In this document: piece by piece, positions 17,258 through 25,542 of the stretch
Layout of the letters: every line of letters begins with the position of its first letter
Position numbering within the stretch: the stretch's first letter is position 1
NCBI GenBank assembly: GCA_963706555.1
Contig: OY970164.1
Location: forward strand, 4,216,001 to 4,280,000
DNA: 64,000 nucleotides
From: Bog-473 sp963706555
Lineage (GTDB): Bacteria; Actinomycetota; Acidimicrobiia; Acidimicrobiales; RAAP-2
Direction of reading: 5' to 3'
The notes under the pieces: generated by a model
What the model saw: only the letters and a program-made list of their open reading frames with translations
Database searches by the model: none
Told to the model about the DNA's origin: nothing
Position numbers and translations under genes: made by a program

Positions 17258-17611
17258 TCAGGACTCGAGGAGCTCCAGCAGGCGCTCGGGTGGGCGGGCG
17301 ATGACCGCCCGGCCATTGCGGACCACGATGGGCCGCTCCAAAAGGATGGGATTCGCCGCAATGGCCTGGAGCAGCGCCGTCCCTGACTGGTCAGCGAGGC
17401 CCAAGTCGGCATAGACGCCTTCGCCGGTTCGCATCATGTCCCGGGGGTCGATAATGCCGAGTTGCCCCATCAGCTCCTGCAGCTGCGGCACGGTCGGTGC
17501 ATCTTTGAGGTACTCCACGATGTGCGCGTCAATGCCACGTTCGGTCAGGAGTCCCTGTGCCGTACGACACTTCGAGCAGCGCGGGTTGTAGTACATCGAG
17601 AGTTCGTCCAT
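17258..17611 (-). CDS. arsC: ArsC-family (glutaredoxin-coupled type) arsenate reductase-like protein
   Basis: A 117-residue thioredoxin-fold protein. MYYNPRCSKCRTAQGLL carries the catalytic cysteine of the ArsC/Spx fold, in the NPxCSKCR context of E. coli-type ArsC, and ends RPIVVRNGRAVIARPPERLLELL with the conserved RPI and RPPE. Members reduce arsenate to arsenite; many genomic homologues have uncertain function, and no ars operon is nearby. ATG 17611 is chosen; GTG 17620 with GGAG upstream is also possible. It is divergent from the SRPBCC gene. Confidence 0.82.
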   Translation of the reverse strand: MDELSMYYNPRCSKCRTAQGLLTERGIDAHIVEYLKDAPTVPQLQELMGQLGIIDPRDMMRTGEGVYADLGLADQSGTALLQAIAANPILLERPIVVRNGRAVIARPPERLLELLES

Positions 17612-17680
17612 ATCCGTCACCTGCAGATCTCCGTCGGGTCGGCCGTGGCGTTGGGCCATGGCGTTCGGCATTGCACTGTA

Positions 17681-17730
17681 CGGGCAGGCGCAGCCCTGGG
17701 ACGCGCAAACCCGGGCAGGCGCAGCCCTGG
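17681..17730. repeat. 19-bp direct repeat in a divergent promoter region
   Basis: CGGGCAGGCGCAGCCCTGG occurs at 17681-17699 and again at 17712-17730, a 31-bp period (about three helical turns). It lies between the divergent arsC-like and SRPBCC genes and could be a paired protein-binding site. Confidence 0.55.
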
Positions 17731-17796
17731 CAAGCTGAGGACTCGTACCAGGAGTGGTAGTACTGGGCAGCCGAATTTCACGCAGAGAGGTGCGCC

Positions 17797-18270
17797 GTGG
17801 AGGGAAACATCGTCAGCGTCGAACGGGTGATCGCAGCACCAGCCGCAGATCTCTTCGCAATCGTGGCGGATGCAAGCCGCCACCCCGAGATCGACGGTTC
17901 GGGATCGGTCGTCGAGCTCAAGGCGGGTGAACCCCAGAAGCTCACTCTCGGCAGCACGTTCGGCATGTCCATGAAGGCCGGTGTGCGCTACACGATGTCG
18001 AACACGGTGATCGAGTTCGAACAAGACAGGCGCATCGCCTGGAAGACGGTGGTGTCGGGATTTCTCGGGCGCTGGCTCGGTGGACGCATCTGGCGCTACG
18101 AGTTCGAGCCGGCTGACGGTGGGACCCTCGTCCGGGAGAGCTGGGACATCTCAGAGGACAAGCAAGGCAAGCTGCTCCGTCGAAGCAAGCTGCCCTCGAT
18201 CACGGCCGATGGCATGTCCAAGACGCTGGACCGGCTGACAGCGTTGGCGGAATCCCCCGCAGCTGGATGA
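17797..18270 (+). CDS. SRPBCC-family (START/Bet v1-like) protein
   Basis: A 157-residue protein with the helix-grip fold pattern: VERVIAAPAADLFAIVADASRHPEIDG at the N-terminus, YTMSNTVIEFEQDRRIAWKT in the middle, and TLVRESWDIS near the end. Such proteins bind hydrophobic ligands in a cavity, or act as polyketide cyclases or coenzyme carriers; the ligand is unknown. GTG 17797 is supported by AGAGAGG 6 nt upstream. The stop overlaps the start of the M20 peptidase (ATGA), so the two are co-translated. Confidence 0.8.
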   Translation: MEGNIVSVERVIAAPAADLFAIVADASRHPEIDGSGSVVELKAGEPQKLTLGSTFGMSMKAGVRYTMSNTVIEFEQDRRIAWKTVVSGFLGRWLGGRIWRYEFEPADGGTLVRESWDISEDKQGKLLRRSKLPSITADGMSKTLDRLTALAESPAAG

Positions 18271-19622
18271 CCGGCGGCGCATCCATCGACGCAGCCTGGG
18301 AAGAGCGGATCCTCCCCACACTGGCCGAGTACACCCGGATCAAGTGCCTCTCTCCGGCGTTCGACCCTGACTGGGAGGAGCGTGGTGCCATCAATGAAGC
18401 TGCGGCCCTCCTCCAGAGCTGGGCATTGGAGCAGGACGGGAGCCTGCAGACGGAAATCGTGCAGTTGCCCGGTCGCACGCCCGTCCTGCTGGTGGAGAAC
18501 GGGGGAACCGGCGACCCCGTTTTGATCTACGGGCACATGGACAAACAGCCGCCGTTGGGTGACTGGCGACCCGGACTCTCCGCGTTCGAGCCGGTCCGCG
18601 AGGGGGATCTCCTCTACGGGCGCGGCACGGCGGACGACGGTTACGCGCTCTTTGCGGCCGTGACGGCGTTGCTGGCCGCCGACGGAGGGCGAGGACGCGT
18701 GGTCATCCTCATCGAGGGTAGTGAGGAGAGCGGGAGTCCCGACCTCTCGGCCTACGTCGAGCACCTGCAGGATCGGATCGGCACGCCCTCACTGGTGATC
18801 TGCCTCGATTCGGGCTGCATGAGCTACGACCGGCTCTGGCTGACGTCGTCCCTCCGGGGCAACCTCGTCGCCAGCGTGCGGGTGGACGTGCTCACCGAAG
18901 GCATCCACAGCGGCATGGGTGGGGGCGTGGTGCCATCGTCATTCCGCATACTGCGCAAGATCCTGTCCCGCATCGAGGATGAGGCCACGGGCGCCATTCT
19001 GCTGCCTGAGCTGCTGGGCAAGGGCGTCCCCGACGACCTGCGGGCTTCACTCGGCGCTTCGGCACAGGAGTTCGGAGATTCCTCCCTGCCCACCGTCGAC
19101 GGCCTCCGGCTTCTCGGGGAGACGGCGGCCGATCGGCTGATTGCCAAGGCCTGGTCGGCCGCGCTCGAAGTGACGGGCATGGACGGCGTGCCCGCCGTGC
19201 GCGACGGGGGCAACGTGCTGCGACCGTTCACGACCGCGAAAATATCGCTGCGCCTTCCCCCCGACGTTGACGCACAAGTGGCGGCGGACGCGTTGATCTC
19301 GGCGATCACCACCGATGAGGGAGCGCACATCACCATCGACCTCGAAGGCGTGGCCGACGGGTGGCTCGCTCCTCCGCTCGACCAGAGGAACACCGAGGCG
19401 CTCGGACGAATTTCACAGGAAGCCTTCGGCCAACCCGTGGGCTTTCACGGCGAAGGCGGCACCATCCCCTTCCTGGCCGATCTCAAGCGGAGCTTTCCCC
19501 GCACGCAGTTCGTCGCGACCGGCGTCCTCGGACCGCACTCCAATGCGCACGGCCCCAACGAGTTCCTCCACATCCCGATGGCCAAAGCGGTGACGCAGGC
19601 GGTGGCCGAGCTGCTCCGGTAG
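18267..19622 (+). CDS. M20-family metallopeptidase (dipeptidase-like)
   Basis: A 451-residue zinc hydrolase. Metal-site motifs are visible in order: LIYGHMDKQPP (His-x-Asp), GRGTADDGY (bridging Asp) and IEGSEESGSPDL (catalytic Glu and metal Glu). The dimerisation lid domain follows in the middle, and the GANAH-equivalent GPHSNAHGPNEF near the C-terminus supplies the last ligand. It resembles peptidase M20 members that cleave dipeptides or acylated amino acids in the cytoplasm. ATG 18267 overlaps the SRPBCC stop by 4 bp. Confidence 0.88.
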   Translation: MTGGASIDAAWEERILPTLAEYTRIKCLSPAFDPDWEERGAINEAAALLQSWALEQDGSLQTEIVQLPGRTPVLLVENGGTGDPVLIYGHMDKQPPLGDWRPGLSAFEPVREGDLLYGRGTADDGYALFAAVTALLAADGGRGRVVILIEGSEESGSPDLSAYVEHLQDRIGTPSLVICLDSGCMSYDRLWLTSSLRGNLVASVRVDVLTEGIHSGMGGGVVPSSFRILRKILSRIEDEATGAILLPELLGKGVPDDLRASLGASAQEFGDSSLPTVDGLRLLGETAADRLIAKAWSAALEVTGMDGVPAVRDGGNVLRPFTTAKISLRLPPDVDAQVAADALISAITTDEGAHITIDLEGVADGWLAPPLDQRNTEALGRISQEAFGQPVGFHGEGGTIPFLADLKRSFPRTQFVATGVLGPHSNAHGPNEFLHIPMAKAVTQAVAELLR

Positions 19623-19631
19623 TTTCGCCGC

Positions 19632-20393
19632 ATGACCAGCACGAGCACGGGTGTCCTCGCCGGAAAGGTGGCGCTCGTCACGGGCGGGAGCCGCGGTCTG
19701 GGCAAAGCGATGGCGTTGGGATTCGCCGAGGCGGGGGCGGATGTCGTCGTCGCCAGCCGCAAGCTGGAGAATTGTGAGGAGGTCGCCCGGGAGATCGAAG
19801 CCAAGGGCCGCCAGGCCCTGCCACTCGCCTGTCACGTTGGCCACTGGGACGAGCTCGACGACCTGGTCGATCGGTCCTACGACGCCTTCGGCCACCTGGA
19901 CGTGCTGGTCAACAACGCGGGGATGTCGCTGCTCTACGACTCGCTCCCCGCGGTCAGCGAGACCATGTGGGACAAGGTGGTCGACCTCAACCTGAAAGGA
20001 CCGTTCCGGCTCACCACCCTCGTCGGCACGCGCATGGCGAGTGACCCCGGCGGTGGATCGATCATCAACATCTCGAGTACCGGTTCCATCCGTCCTGCTC
20101 CCGGCATGCTGCCCTACGACGCCGCCAAGGCCGGACTGAATGCCCTGACCGTCGGTTTCGCCCACGCCTTCGGGCCCACGGTTCGGGTCAATTGCATTAT
20201 GGCGGGCCCGTTCATGACCGACGTGACGGCGGCGTGGGACATCCCGGCCTTCGAGCAGGGAGCCAAGGCGCATTTCGCCCTGCAACGGGGGGGTCAGCCG
20301 GACGAGATCGTCGGTGCGGCGCTCTATTTCGCCAGCGGCGCATCGAGCTACACCACCGGGGCCATCCTCCGCGTGGACGGTGGTATCCCCTGA
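19632..20393 (+). CDS. SDR family oxidoreductase (FabG-like)
   Basis: A 253-residue classical SDR. TGGSRGLGKA binds the cofactor, NNAG and SIINISS precede the catalytic YDAAKAGL, and the C-terminus (TTGAILRVDGGIP) is the usual FabG ending. It is predicted to act on a hydroxyacyl or alcohol substrate with NAD(P)(H). ATG 19632 has no Shine-Dalgarno; TAGTTT, which includes the stop codon of the M20 gene, lies exactly at -12 to -7, so a leaderless transcript in addition to operon read-through is plausible. Confidence 0.88.
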   Translation: MTSTSTGVLAGKVALVTGGSRGLGKAMALGFAEAGADVVVASRKLENCEEVAREIEAKGRQALPLACHVGHWDELDDLVDRSYDAFGHLDVLVNNAGMSLLYDSLPAVSETMWDKVVDLNLKGPFRLTTLVGTRMASDPGGGSIINISSTGSIRPAPGMLPYDAAKAGLNALTVGFAHAFGPTVRVNCIMAGPFMTDVTAAWDIPAFEQGAKAHFALQRGGQPDEIVGAALYFASGASSYTTGAILRVDGGIP

Positions 20394-20507
20394 TGTCGCC
20401 AAGGGATCGCAGGCCGGCCAAGAACGTCACGAACCTGTAACGGATCCCCCAGAAGGCGCACAGTTCACCCTCTGGCCTAGGTCAGACCCGTCGGCCATAC
20501 TGGCTCC

Positions 20508-20822
20508 ATGACATCGGAACGTGAGCTCGAACCCACGGTAATCGAGTCATGCAACAGCACCTGGGTCTTCGATGCACACCGGATGCGGTTCCGGCGCATC
20601 CTCAAGGGCACAGAGGTGGGGGGTGAGCCCGTCGCCACCGGTTGGCGGCCGTACTACCAATTGGACGCTCCCACCAACTCGGAGACCTTCACGGTGTACC
20701 TCAACTTCGCCGGCACCCGCATGATCAGATCGTGGCGGCATGAGGCCGACTGCGCCCAATGCGGGGACCAGCTGACCGAGGAGCTATCGCTCGAGAGGCT
20801 GCAGGCCGCCCTCAAGAGCTGA
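20508..20822 (+). CDS. Small conserved hypothetical protein with a CxxC pair
   Basis: A 104-residue soluble protein I do not recognise. It reads NSTWVFDAHRMRFRRILKG, then a basic/aromatic middle, and CAQCGDQL near the end, a possible metal or redox pair. WVFDxxxxRFRR has the feel of small actinobacterial proteins that follow SDR or STAS genes, but no function can be given. CATACT lies at -12 to -7 from ATG 20508, again compatible with a leaderless start. It is convergent with the TrmO-like gene. Confidence 0.6.
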   Translation: MTSERELEPTVIESCNSTWVFDAHRMRFRRILKGTEVGGEPVATGWRPYYQLDAPTNSETFTVYLNFAGTRMIRSWRHEADCAQCGDQLTEELSLERLQAALKS

Positions 20823-20860
20823 GCCCGCGCCGATCCGGGCGCAGTCACTCGCAACGGGCG

Positions 20861-21316
20861 TCAGTAGTACCCCTCCATCAATTCCGTCGCCCACGCCGGC
20901 TGGTGGGTAGCGGTCGGCTCAAACTCGCGCATGAAGGGCTTGATGTCGAGCACGGGTGTGCCGTCGACCGCATCGAGCCCGCGCACGTGAAGCTCGAGCC
21001 CGTCCACGGCGACGAGCGCGCAGTTGCTGACCCCGAGTCGGTTCGGTCGCATTTTTGCCCGCTGGGCGAACATTCCCACACTCGGCCAGTCGGGATTGCC
21101 CCGTGGGTGCCGCGCCCCCGTGACGATGTCCGCCTCGTCGACGAGATGGAACTGGAACACCACGCAGAGGTGGGAGAAGGTATCGAGACCGGTGACGACG
21201 TCGGGTGCAAAGCGATCCGCAGCAAGACGGATGATCGATTCCACCGCCCCCCACTCGTCGTCGTCGAGCGTGGTACGACCGCCGACGACGACGCCGATGG
21301 GCTCCAGGGAGATCAT
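20861..21316 (-). CDS. TrmO-like tRNA N6-methyltransferase (TsaA/UPF0066 family)
   Basis: A 151-residue protein of the TrmO family, which uses SAM and an unusual beta-barrel to methylate N6-threonylcarbamoyladenosine at tRNA position 37. The family signature is present as ARHPRGNPDWPSVGMFAQRAKMRPNRLGVS, followed by VRGLDAVDGTPVLDIKPF. The N-terminus (ISLEPIGVVVGGR) also fits. Some homologues are not proven tRNA enzymes, so the substrate is tentative. ATG 21316 is chosen because the longer frame runs into the divergent ABC gene; only 24 bp separate the two starts. Confidence 0.8.
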   Translation of the reverse strand: MISLEPIGVVVGGRTTLDDDEWGAVESIIRLAADRFAPDVVTGLDTFSHLCVVFQFHLVDEADIVTGARHPRGNPDWPSVGMFAQRAKMRPNRLGVSNCALVAVDGLELHVRGLDAVDGTPVLDIKPFMREFEPTATHQPAWATELMEGYY

Positions 21317-21328
21317 GAGGATCCAAGT

Positions 21329-21334
21329 TAGTGT
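21329..21334 (+). promoter_or_regulatory. Leaderless -10 element of the ABC exporter operon
   Basis: TAGTGT lies exactly at -12 to -7 from GTG 21341, and no Shine-Dalgarno is present. The whole divergent region to the TrmO-like start is only 24 bp, so the two promoters must overlap. Confidence 0.45.
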
Positions 21335-21340
21335 CCAGCC

Positions 21341-22258
21341 GTGCTGGCGTGTCAGGGTCTCCGCAAGCAGTTCGGTAACCGCACGGCCGTTGACGATGTC
21401 TCCTTCACCGTGGATGACAAAGAGTGTTACGGGTTGCTCGGGCCCAACGGCGCCGGGAAGACGACCACGATCGCCATCATCTGCGGCTTGCTCAACGCGG
21501 ACCACGGTGAGGTGACCGTCGGCGGCGAGCCGGGAGGATCGCTCGCCGCCAAGGCAGCCATCGGCTACGTCCCCCAGGACCTCGCCCTCTACCCGGATCT
21601 CTCCGCCCGCGAGAACCTCCGATTCTTCGGCCAGCTCTATGCGCTGCGCGGTGCGCTTCTCGAGCAGCGCATCACCGAGACGTTGACACTGGTCGGGCTG
21701 GCCGACCGGGGGAAAGAACGAGTCGGCACGTATTCGGGTGGAATGAAGCGACGTGCCAACATCGCCGCCGGATTGCTCCACCGGCCGCGCTTGTTGATTC
21801 TCGACGAGCCGACGGTCGGCGTCGACCCGCAAAGCCGTCACGCCATTCTCGAAACCGTGGCGGGGCTCGGGATCGCCGTCCTCTACACCACGCACTACAT
21901 GGAGGAAGCGGCTCGGCTCTGCCAACGGGTCGGTATCATCGATGACGGCCGTCTCATCGCCGAAGGCACCCCTTCGGGGCTGATCCGCCAGTACGGAGGG
22001 CAGGACCGTCTTCGGCTGACCTTCGGGGACGCGCCGGCCGACGCGCTGACTGCGGCGTGCCGTTTCCTCCCCGCCGTGCGCGACGTGCGTCCGATCGCCG
22101 GCGGCCTCGAGCTCACGACCGACCACGGTGCCGCCGTGCTGCCGCACGTGGTCCGCGAGGCAGGGAGCCTCGGGGTCGAGCTCACCGGCGTCGAGGTCGT
22201 TGCGCCCGACCTCGAAGGTGTGTTCCTGGCGCTCACCGGGAAGGAGCTCCGAGACTGA
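21341..22258 (+). CDS. ABC-2 exporter ATP-binding protein (DrrA/CcmA-like)
   Basis: A 305-residue ATPase. Walker A GPNGAGKTT, Q-loop in GYVPQDLALYPDLSARENL, signature YSGGMKRR, Walker B LLILDEPTVGVDP and the switch His in YTTHYMEEA are all present, followed by a ~80-residue C-terminal domain typical of DrrA-type exporters. It should drive the two permeases that follow. The start is GTG 21341. Its stop overlaps the next gene by 4 bp. Confidence 0.92.
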   Translation: MLACQGLRKQFGNRTAVDDVSFTVDDKECYGLLGPNGAGKTTTIAIICGLLNADHGEVTVGGEPGGSLAAKAAIGYVPQDLALYPDLSARENLRFFGQLYALRGALLEQRITETLTLVGLADRGKERVGTYSGGMKRRANIAAGLLHRPRLLILDEPTVGVDPQSRHAILETVAGLGIAVLYTTHYMEEAARLCQRVGIIDDGRLIAEGTPSGLIRQYGGQDRLRLTFGDAPADALTAACRFLPAVRDVRPIAGGLELTTDHGAAVLPHVVREAGSLGVELTGVEVVAPDLEGVFLALTGKELRD

Positions 22259-23382
22259 TCTGGATCATCGCGGCAAACGAACTGCGGCGGAGGGTGCGGG
22301 ACCGCTCCATTCTGATCTCCAGCCTGATCGCGCCCCTCGTGCTGACCGCCATATTGGGATTCGCCTTCGGTCACGATGCGTCGAAGGGACATCTCACCAT
22401 CGGCGTGACGGGGACCACGCCTGCGGTCGTGGCCGCGGCGGCCCATGCGACGCAACTGCCGGCCTACGTGACCGTGCGCGTCGTCCCGCGTGCCGGGGCC
22501 GTCCGCAAGGAGGTCGCTAACGGCACGTTGGCGGGCGGGGTCGTCCTCGACGGTGCGCACAGCAAGCTTTCCAACCTGCTCGTCCCGATGGTGGCTCCGG
22601 GTGCCGCGCACTCCCCCGGCTTCGACGTGGTGAGTCGGGCGTCGTCGCTGACGGGCGAGGAATGGGCCGAATCGATCGCCGCCGGCCTGGCCAGTCGCCT
22701 TTACGCCGGCCATCTCCGACCGGGATCAACTTCTCAGTTCGCCTCCATCAGTGTCAGCACGATGAGCCTCGGCAACGCCGGTCGCGGCGTCCTCGACTAC
22801 TTCGCCCCCTCCATCGCCGTCGTCTTCCTCTTTATCGGCGGAGGTTTGGGCATGCGGTCGCTGATGCTCGAACGGTCAGGCGGCACCCTGGTGCGGATCG
22901 CTGCGGCGCCGCTGCGGCCCTCGAGGATCGTCATCGGCAAAATGCTGGCGATCTTCGTCACAGGACTCGTCAGCATTTTGTTGGTCTGGGGAGCGACGAC
23001 GGTCCTCTTCGGTGCGGACTGGGGGGCACCGCTCGGTGTCCTCCTGCTCTCGATCGGTGCCGCCGCCGCCATGTGCGGCTTGGGCGCCTTCCTCACCTCG
23101 CTGGCCCGCAACGAGCAAGAGGCTTTCGGCGTCGCCCTGATCGTGGGCCTCTTCCTTTCCCTGGTCGGCGGCAATCTCCTTCCGCCCGGCTCGTTACCCG
23201 AGTTCCTCCAGATCGTGAGTCTCGGCACGCCGAACGGGTGGGCACTGGTCGGCTTCGGCCGTCTCGCGTTGCTGCACGAATCGACAGGCTCGGTCATCGA
23301 GCCCTTCCTCGTGCTCTGCCTCATCGCCGTCGTTTCGTTCGGGCTCGCCATGACCCGCGTGCGACGCATGGTGAAGCCGTGA
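22255..23382 (+). CDS. ABC-2 transporter permease, apparently CTG-initiated
   Basis: A 375-residue membrane protein. The N-terminus IWIIAANELRRRVRDRSIL with a first helix, a long extracytoplasmic region, and a C-terminal block of five hydrophobic segments is the ABC2_membrane_3 layout (compare GMRSLMLERSGGTLVRI). The frame has no ATG, GTG or TTG near the expected N-terminus. CTG 22255 overlaps the previous stop (CTGA) and has AAGGAG 8 nt upstream, so it is the best start; GTG 22294 would remove the conserved N-terminus. It ends with GTGA overlap into the second permease. Confidence 0.82.
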   Translation: MIWIIAANELRRRVRDRSILISSLIAPLVLTAILGFAFGHDASKGHLTIGVTGTTPAVVAAAAHATQLPAYVTVRVVPRAGAVRKEVANGTLAGGVVLDGAHSKLSNLLVPMVAPGAAHSPGFDVVSRASSLTGEEWAESIAAGLASRLYAGHLRPGSTSQFASISVSTMSLGNAGRGVLDYFAPSIAVVFLFIGGGLGMRSLMLERSGGTLVRIAAAPLRPSRIVIGKMLAIFVTGLVSILLVWGATTVLFGADWGAPLGVLLLSIGAAAAMCGLGAFLTSLARNEQEAFGVALIVGLFLSLVGGNLLPPGSLPEFLQIVSLGTPNGWALVGFGRLALLHESTGSVIEPFLVLCLIAVVSFGLAMTRVRRMVKP

Positions 23383-24428
23383 TCGCGATCTTGCGGGTGA
23401 ACATCCGGCGCATCATCGGTGATCGGCGACTGCTGGCGCTGGCCACGGTCTTCCCGCTCTTGTTCATCCTCGTCACCGGGCTGCTGGCGGGAAGCCCCAA
23501 GGAACCAGTCGGTCTCGTCAACCCATCACAGCGCCTCCTCGAATTGGTACAGCACACCGCTGGGGTGAAGGTCAGGATGGAGCCCGATCGCACCGCACTG
23601 AGCGACGACATCCTGCGCGGACGGGTGGTCGCAGGCCTGGTGGGACTCCCGGCCAGCGGGACATCGATCCGCGTCGACTTCGTGTCCCAATCAGCCACGA
23701 CTGATGCGGTGCAGGCGCGCACCGATGTCGTCGCGCTCTTGGACCTGATCGCGGCCGAAGGTACCTCGACCCACGTCACCGATACCGTGCTGGCGCACAC
23801 CCATTTGCCCGCGCCACTCAGTCCGTTCTCCTACGTCGCCCCCGCCGACCTCGTGCTCTTCATGGGCATCACCCTGCTTGTGCTCTCGTCGGGGCTCGTT
23901 GCATCACGCCGCCTCGGCATCCTGCGCCGGCTGGCTGTTGCGCCGGTGCGGCAGCGGTCCATCGTGGCCGCCGAGGTCCTGACCCTTCTGGTGGTCGCCG
24001 CCGCGCAGGCGATCGGCTTGCTCGTGCTGGGTCGGGTCCTCTTCGGCGTGCACTGGGGCACTCCCCTCGCGGTGGGTGCGGTCGTCACACTCCTGGCGCT
24101 CGCCCTGTCGGGCGCGTCGGTGCTCATCGGGATGTGGGCTCGCAGCCAGGAGCAGGCCATCGCCACGGCGGTCGTCGTCGGCATCGCCGCCGGCATGCTC
24201 GGTGGCTGCGTCTATCCGCTCGATGTCGTGGACAGCACGGTGCGCGCCGTCGGCCACGTCGTGCCGCAGGCCTGGGCCATGGATGCCTTCATCAAGTTGA
24301 TCTACCATCACGCCGGATTCATCACGGTGCTGCCCGAGATCTTCGCACTCGCCGTCTTCGCCATCGTGCTCTGCGTTCTGGCGGTGCGCCTCTCGACGCG
24401 CACCATGTTGCAGTCGCAACGGGAGTAA
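23379..24428 (+). CDS. ABC-2 transporter permease (second subunit)
   Basis: A 349-residue membrane protein with the same layout as its neighbour: IAILRVNIRRIIGDRRLL at the cytosolic N-terminus, first helix FPLLFILVTGLLAG, a soluble extracytoplasmic domain and a C-terminal block of hydrophobic segments including VLSSGLVASRRLGILRRL. The pair probably forms a heterodimeric exporter with the ATPase; the cargo is unknown. GTG 23379 overlaps the previous stop (GTGA). Confidence 0.85.
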   Translation: MIAILRVNIRRIIGDRRLLALATVFPLLFILVTGLLAGSPKEPVGLVNPSQRLLELVQHTAGVKVRMEPDRTALSDDILRGRVVAGLVGLPASGTSIRVDFVSQSATTDAVQARTDVVALLDLIAAEGTSTHVTDTVLAHTHLPAPLSPFSYVAPADLVLFMGITLLVLSSGLVASRRLGILRRLAVAPVRQRSIVAAEVLTLLVVAAAQAIGLLVLGRVLFGVHWGTPLAVGAVVTLLALALSGASVLIGMWARSQEQAIATAVVVGIAAGMLGGCVYPLDVVDSTVRAVGHVVPQAWAMDAFIKLIYHHAGFITVLPEIFALAVFAIVLCVLAVRLSTRTMLQSQRE

Positions 24429-24438
24429 CGCCGGTCGA

Positions 24439-24460
24439 CTGCCAGCAGCTCGACTGGCAG
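24439..24460. terminator. Hairpin between the ABC exporter and haloalkane dehalogenase genes
   Basis: CTGCCAG-CAGCTCGA-CTGGCAG is a perfect 7-bp stem with an 8-nt loop in the gap between convergent genes, a likely bidirectional terminator without a T-tract. Confidence 0.5.
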
Positions 24461-24486
24461 CGGCTCTACGCTCCCGTTGGGGATGG

Positions 24487-25398
24487 CTACGTGGTTTGCG
24501 TGACGAAGTCGACGACGACCCGCGCCAGCTCCTCCCCGCAGTCTTCTTGCAGGAAATGGCCTCCGCCGACGATGGTCGTGTGCGGCTGCCCCTGGGCGCC
24601 AGCGATGCCCTCTTGGAGGGCGCGGTGCGCCCCGCGGGTGATCGGGTCCCCGTCGCCGAAGGCCGTCAGGAACGGCCGGTCGAACGCGGCCAGACCTTGC
24701 CACGCCGCCACGTTCGCATCGTGTGCGGGGTCGTCGGGACTCGACGGGACCAGCATGGGGAAGGCGCGCGCACCAGCCTTGAACGATTCGTCAGGGAATG
24801 GCGCGTCGTAGGCGGCCTGCACCTCGGGCGCCAGCGCTGTGACACAGCCGGAGTTGACGATGAAGCCCGTCGGAAAGACCTCCACCTCCTGGGAGAAGCG
24901 CTGCCAATTAAAGAACGCCTCACCGGGCGACACGTCACCGGTGGGGAGAAACGTATTGGCTGCGACCACCCGGGCGAAACGATCGGGGTGCTCCCCGACG
25001 AGCCGGAGCCCGATGAGTCCTCCCCAGTCCTGGCACACCAGCGTGATCCCGCTCAGGTCCAAGCGATCGAACAGAAACGCGCGCATCCACTCGACGTGGC
25101 GCGCGTAGGTGTAGTCGCCGCGCTCGGTCGGCTTGTCCGATCGCCCGAAGCCCACCAGGTCCGGTGCCACGATCTGCAATCCGGCCCTCGTCAGCACCGG
25201 GATCATCCTCCGGTACAGGTACGACCAGGAAGGTTCGCCGTGCAGCGACAGGACGACGGGTGCGCCCGGATCGCCTTCGCGCACATAGTGGATCCGCAAG
25301 GAGCCCCCCTCTCCATCACCTACTTCTTCGTAGTGCGGGGCGTAGTCGAAACCGGGAAGTGCGGCGAAGCATTCGTCGGGGGTGCGCAAGGTCTTCAT
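24487..25398 (-). CDS. Haloalkane dehalogenase, subfamily HLD-I (DhlA/DhmA-like)
   Basis: A 303-residue alpha/beta hydrolase that hydrolyses carbon-halogen bonds to alcohol and halide. It follows DhlA closely: RTPDECF N-terminus, HGEPSWSYLYRRMIPV (oxyanion Glu55), and CQDWGG with nucleophile D124 and halide-binding W125 at the same numbers as DhlA. AYDAPFPDESFKAGARAFP matches the cap region, GDGDPIT the acid Asp near 260 and GGGHFLQED the catalytic His near 289. It is not secreted. No dehalogenation operon surrounds it; its neighbour is a P450. Confidence 0.88.
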   Translation of the reverse strand: MKTLRTPDECFAALPGFDYAPHYEEVGDGEGGSLRIHYVREGDPGAPVVLSLHGEPSWSYLYRRMIPVLTRAGLQIVAPDLVGFGRSDKPTERGDYTYARHVEWMRAFLFDRLDLSGITLVCQDWGGLIGLRLVGEHPDRFARVVAANTFLPTGDVSPGEAFFNWQRFSQEVEVFPTGFIVNSGCVTALAPEVQAAYDAPFPDESFKAGARAFPMLVPSSPDDPAHDANVAAWQGLAAFDRPFLTAFGDGDPITRGAHRALQEGIAGAQGQPHTTIVGGGHFLQEDCGEELARVVVDFVTQTT

Positions 25399-25542
25399 CG
25401 AAGCCGGAGCCTACGCGTCGGCCGACGCCGATGACTCCGGGTGCGGTGCCTGCCACCCACACGCCACCTGGTTGCGACCACACTGAGGGCGCTCCCGGTG
25501 TAAAAAGGGTCCGAGAGCCCAGATTCTCATCGAGAGGAATTC

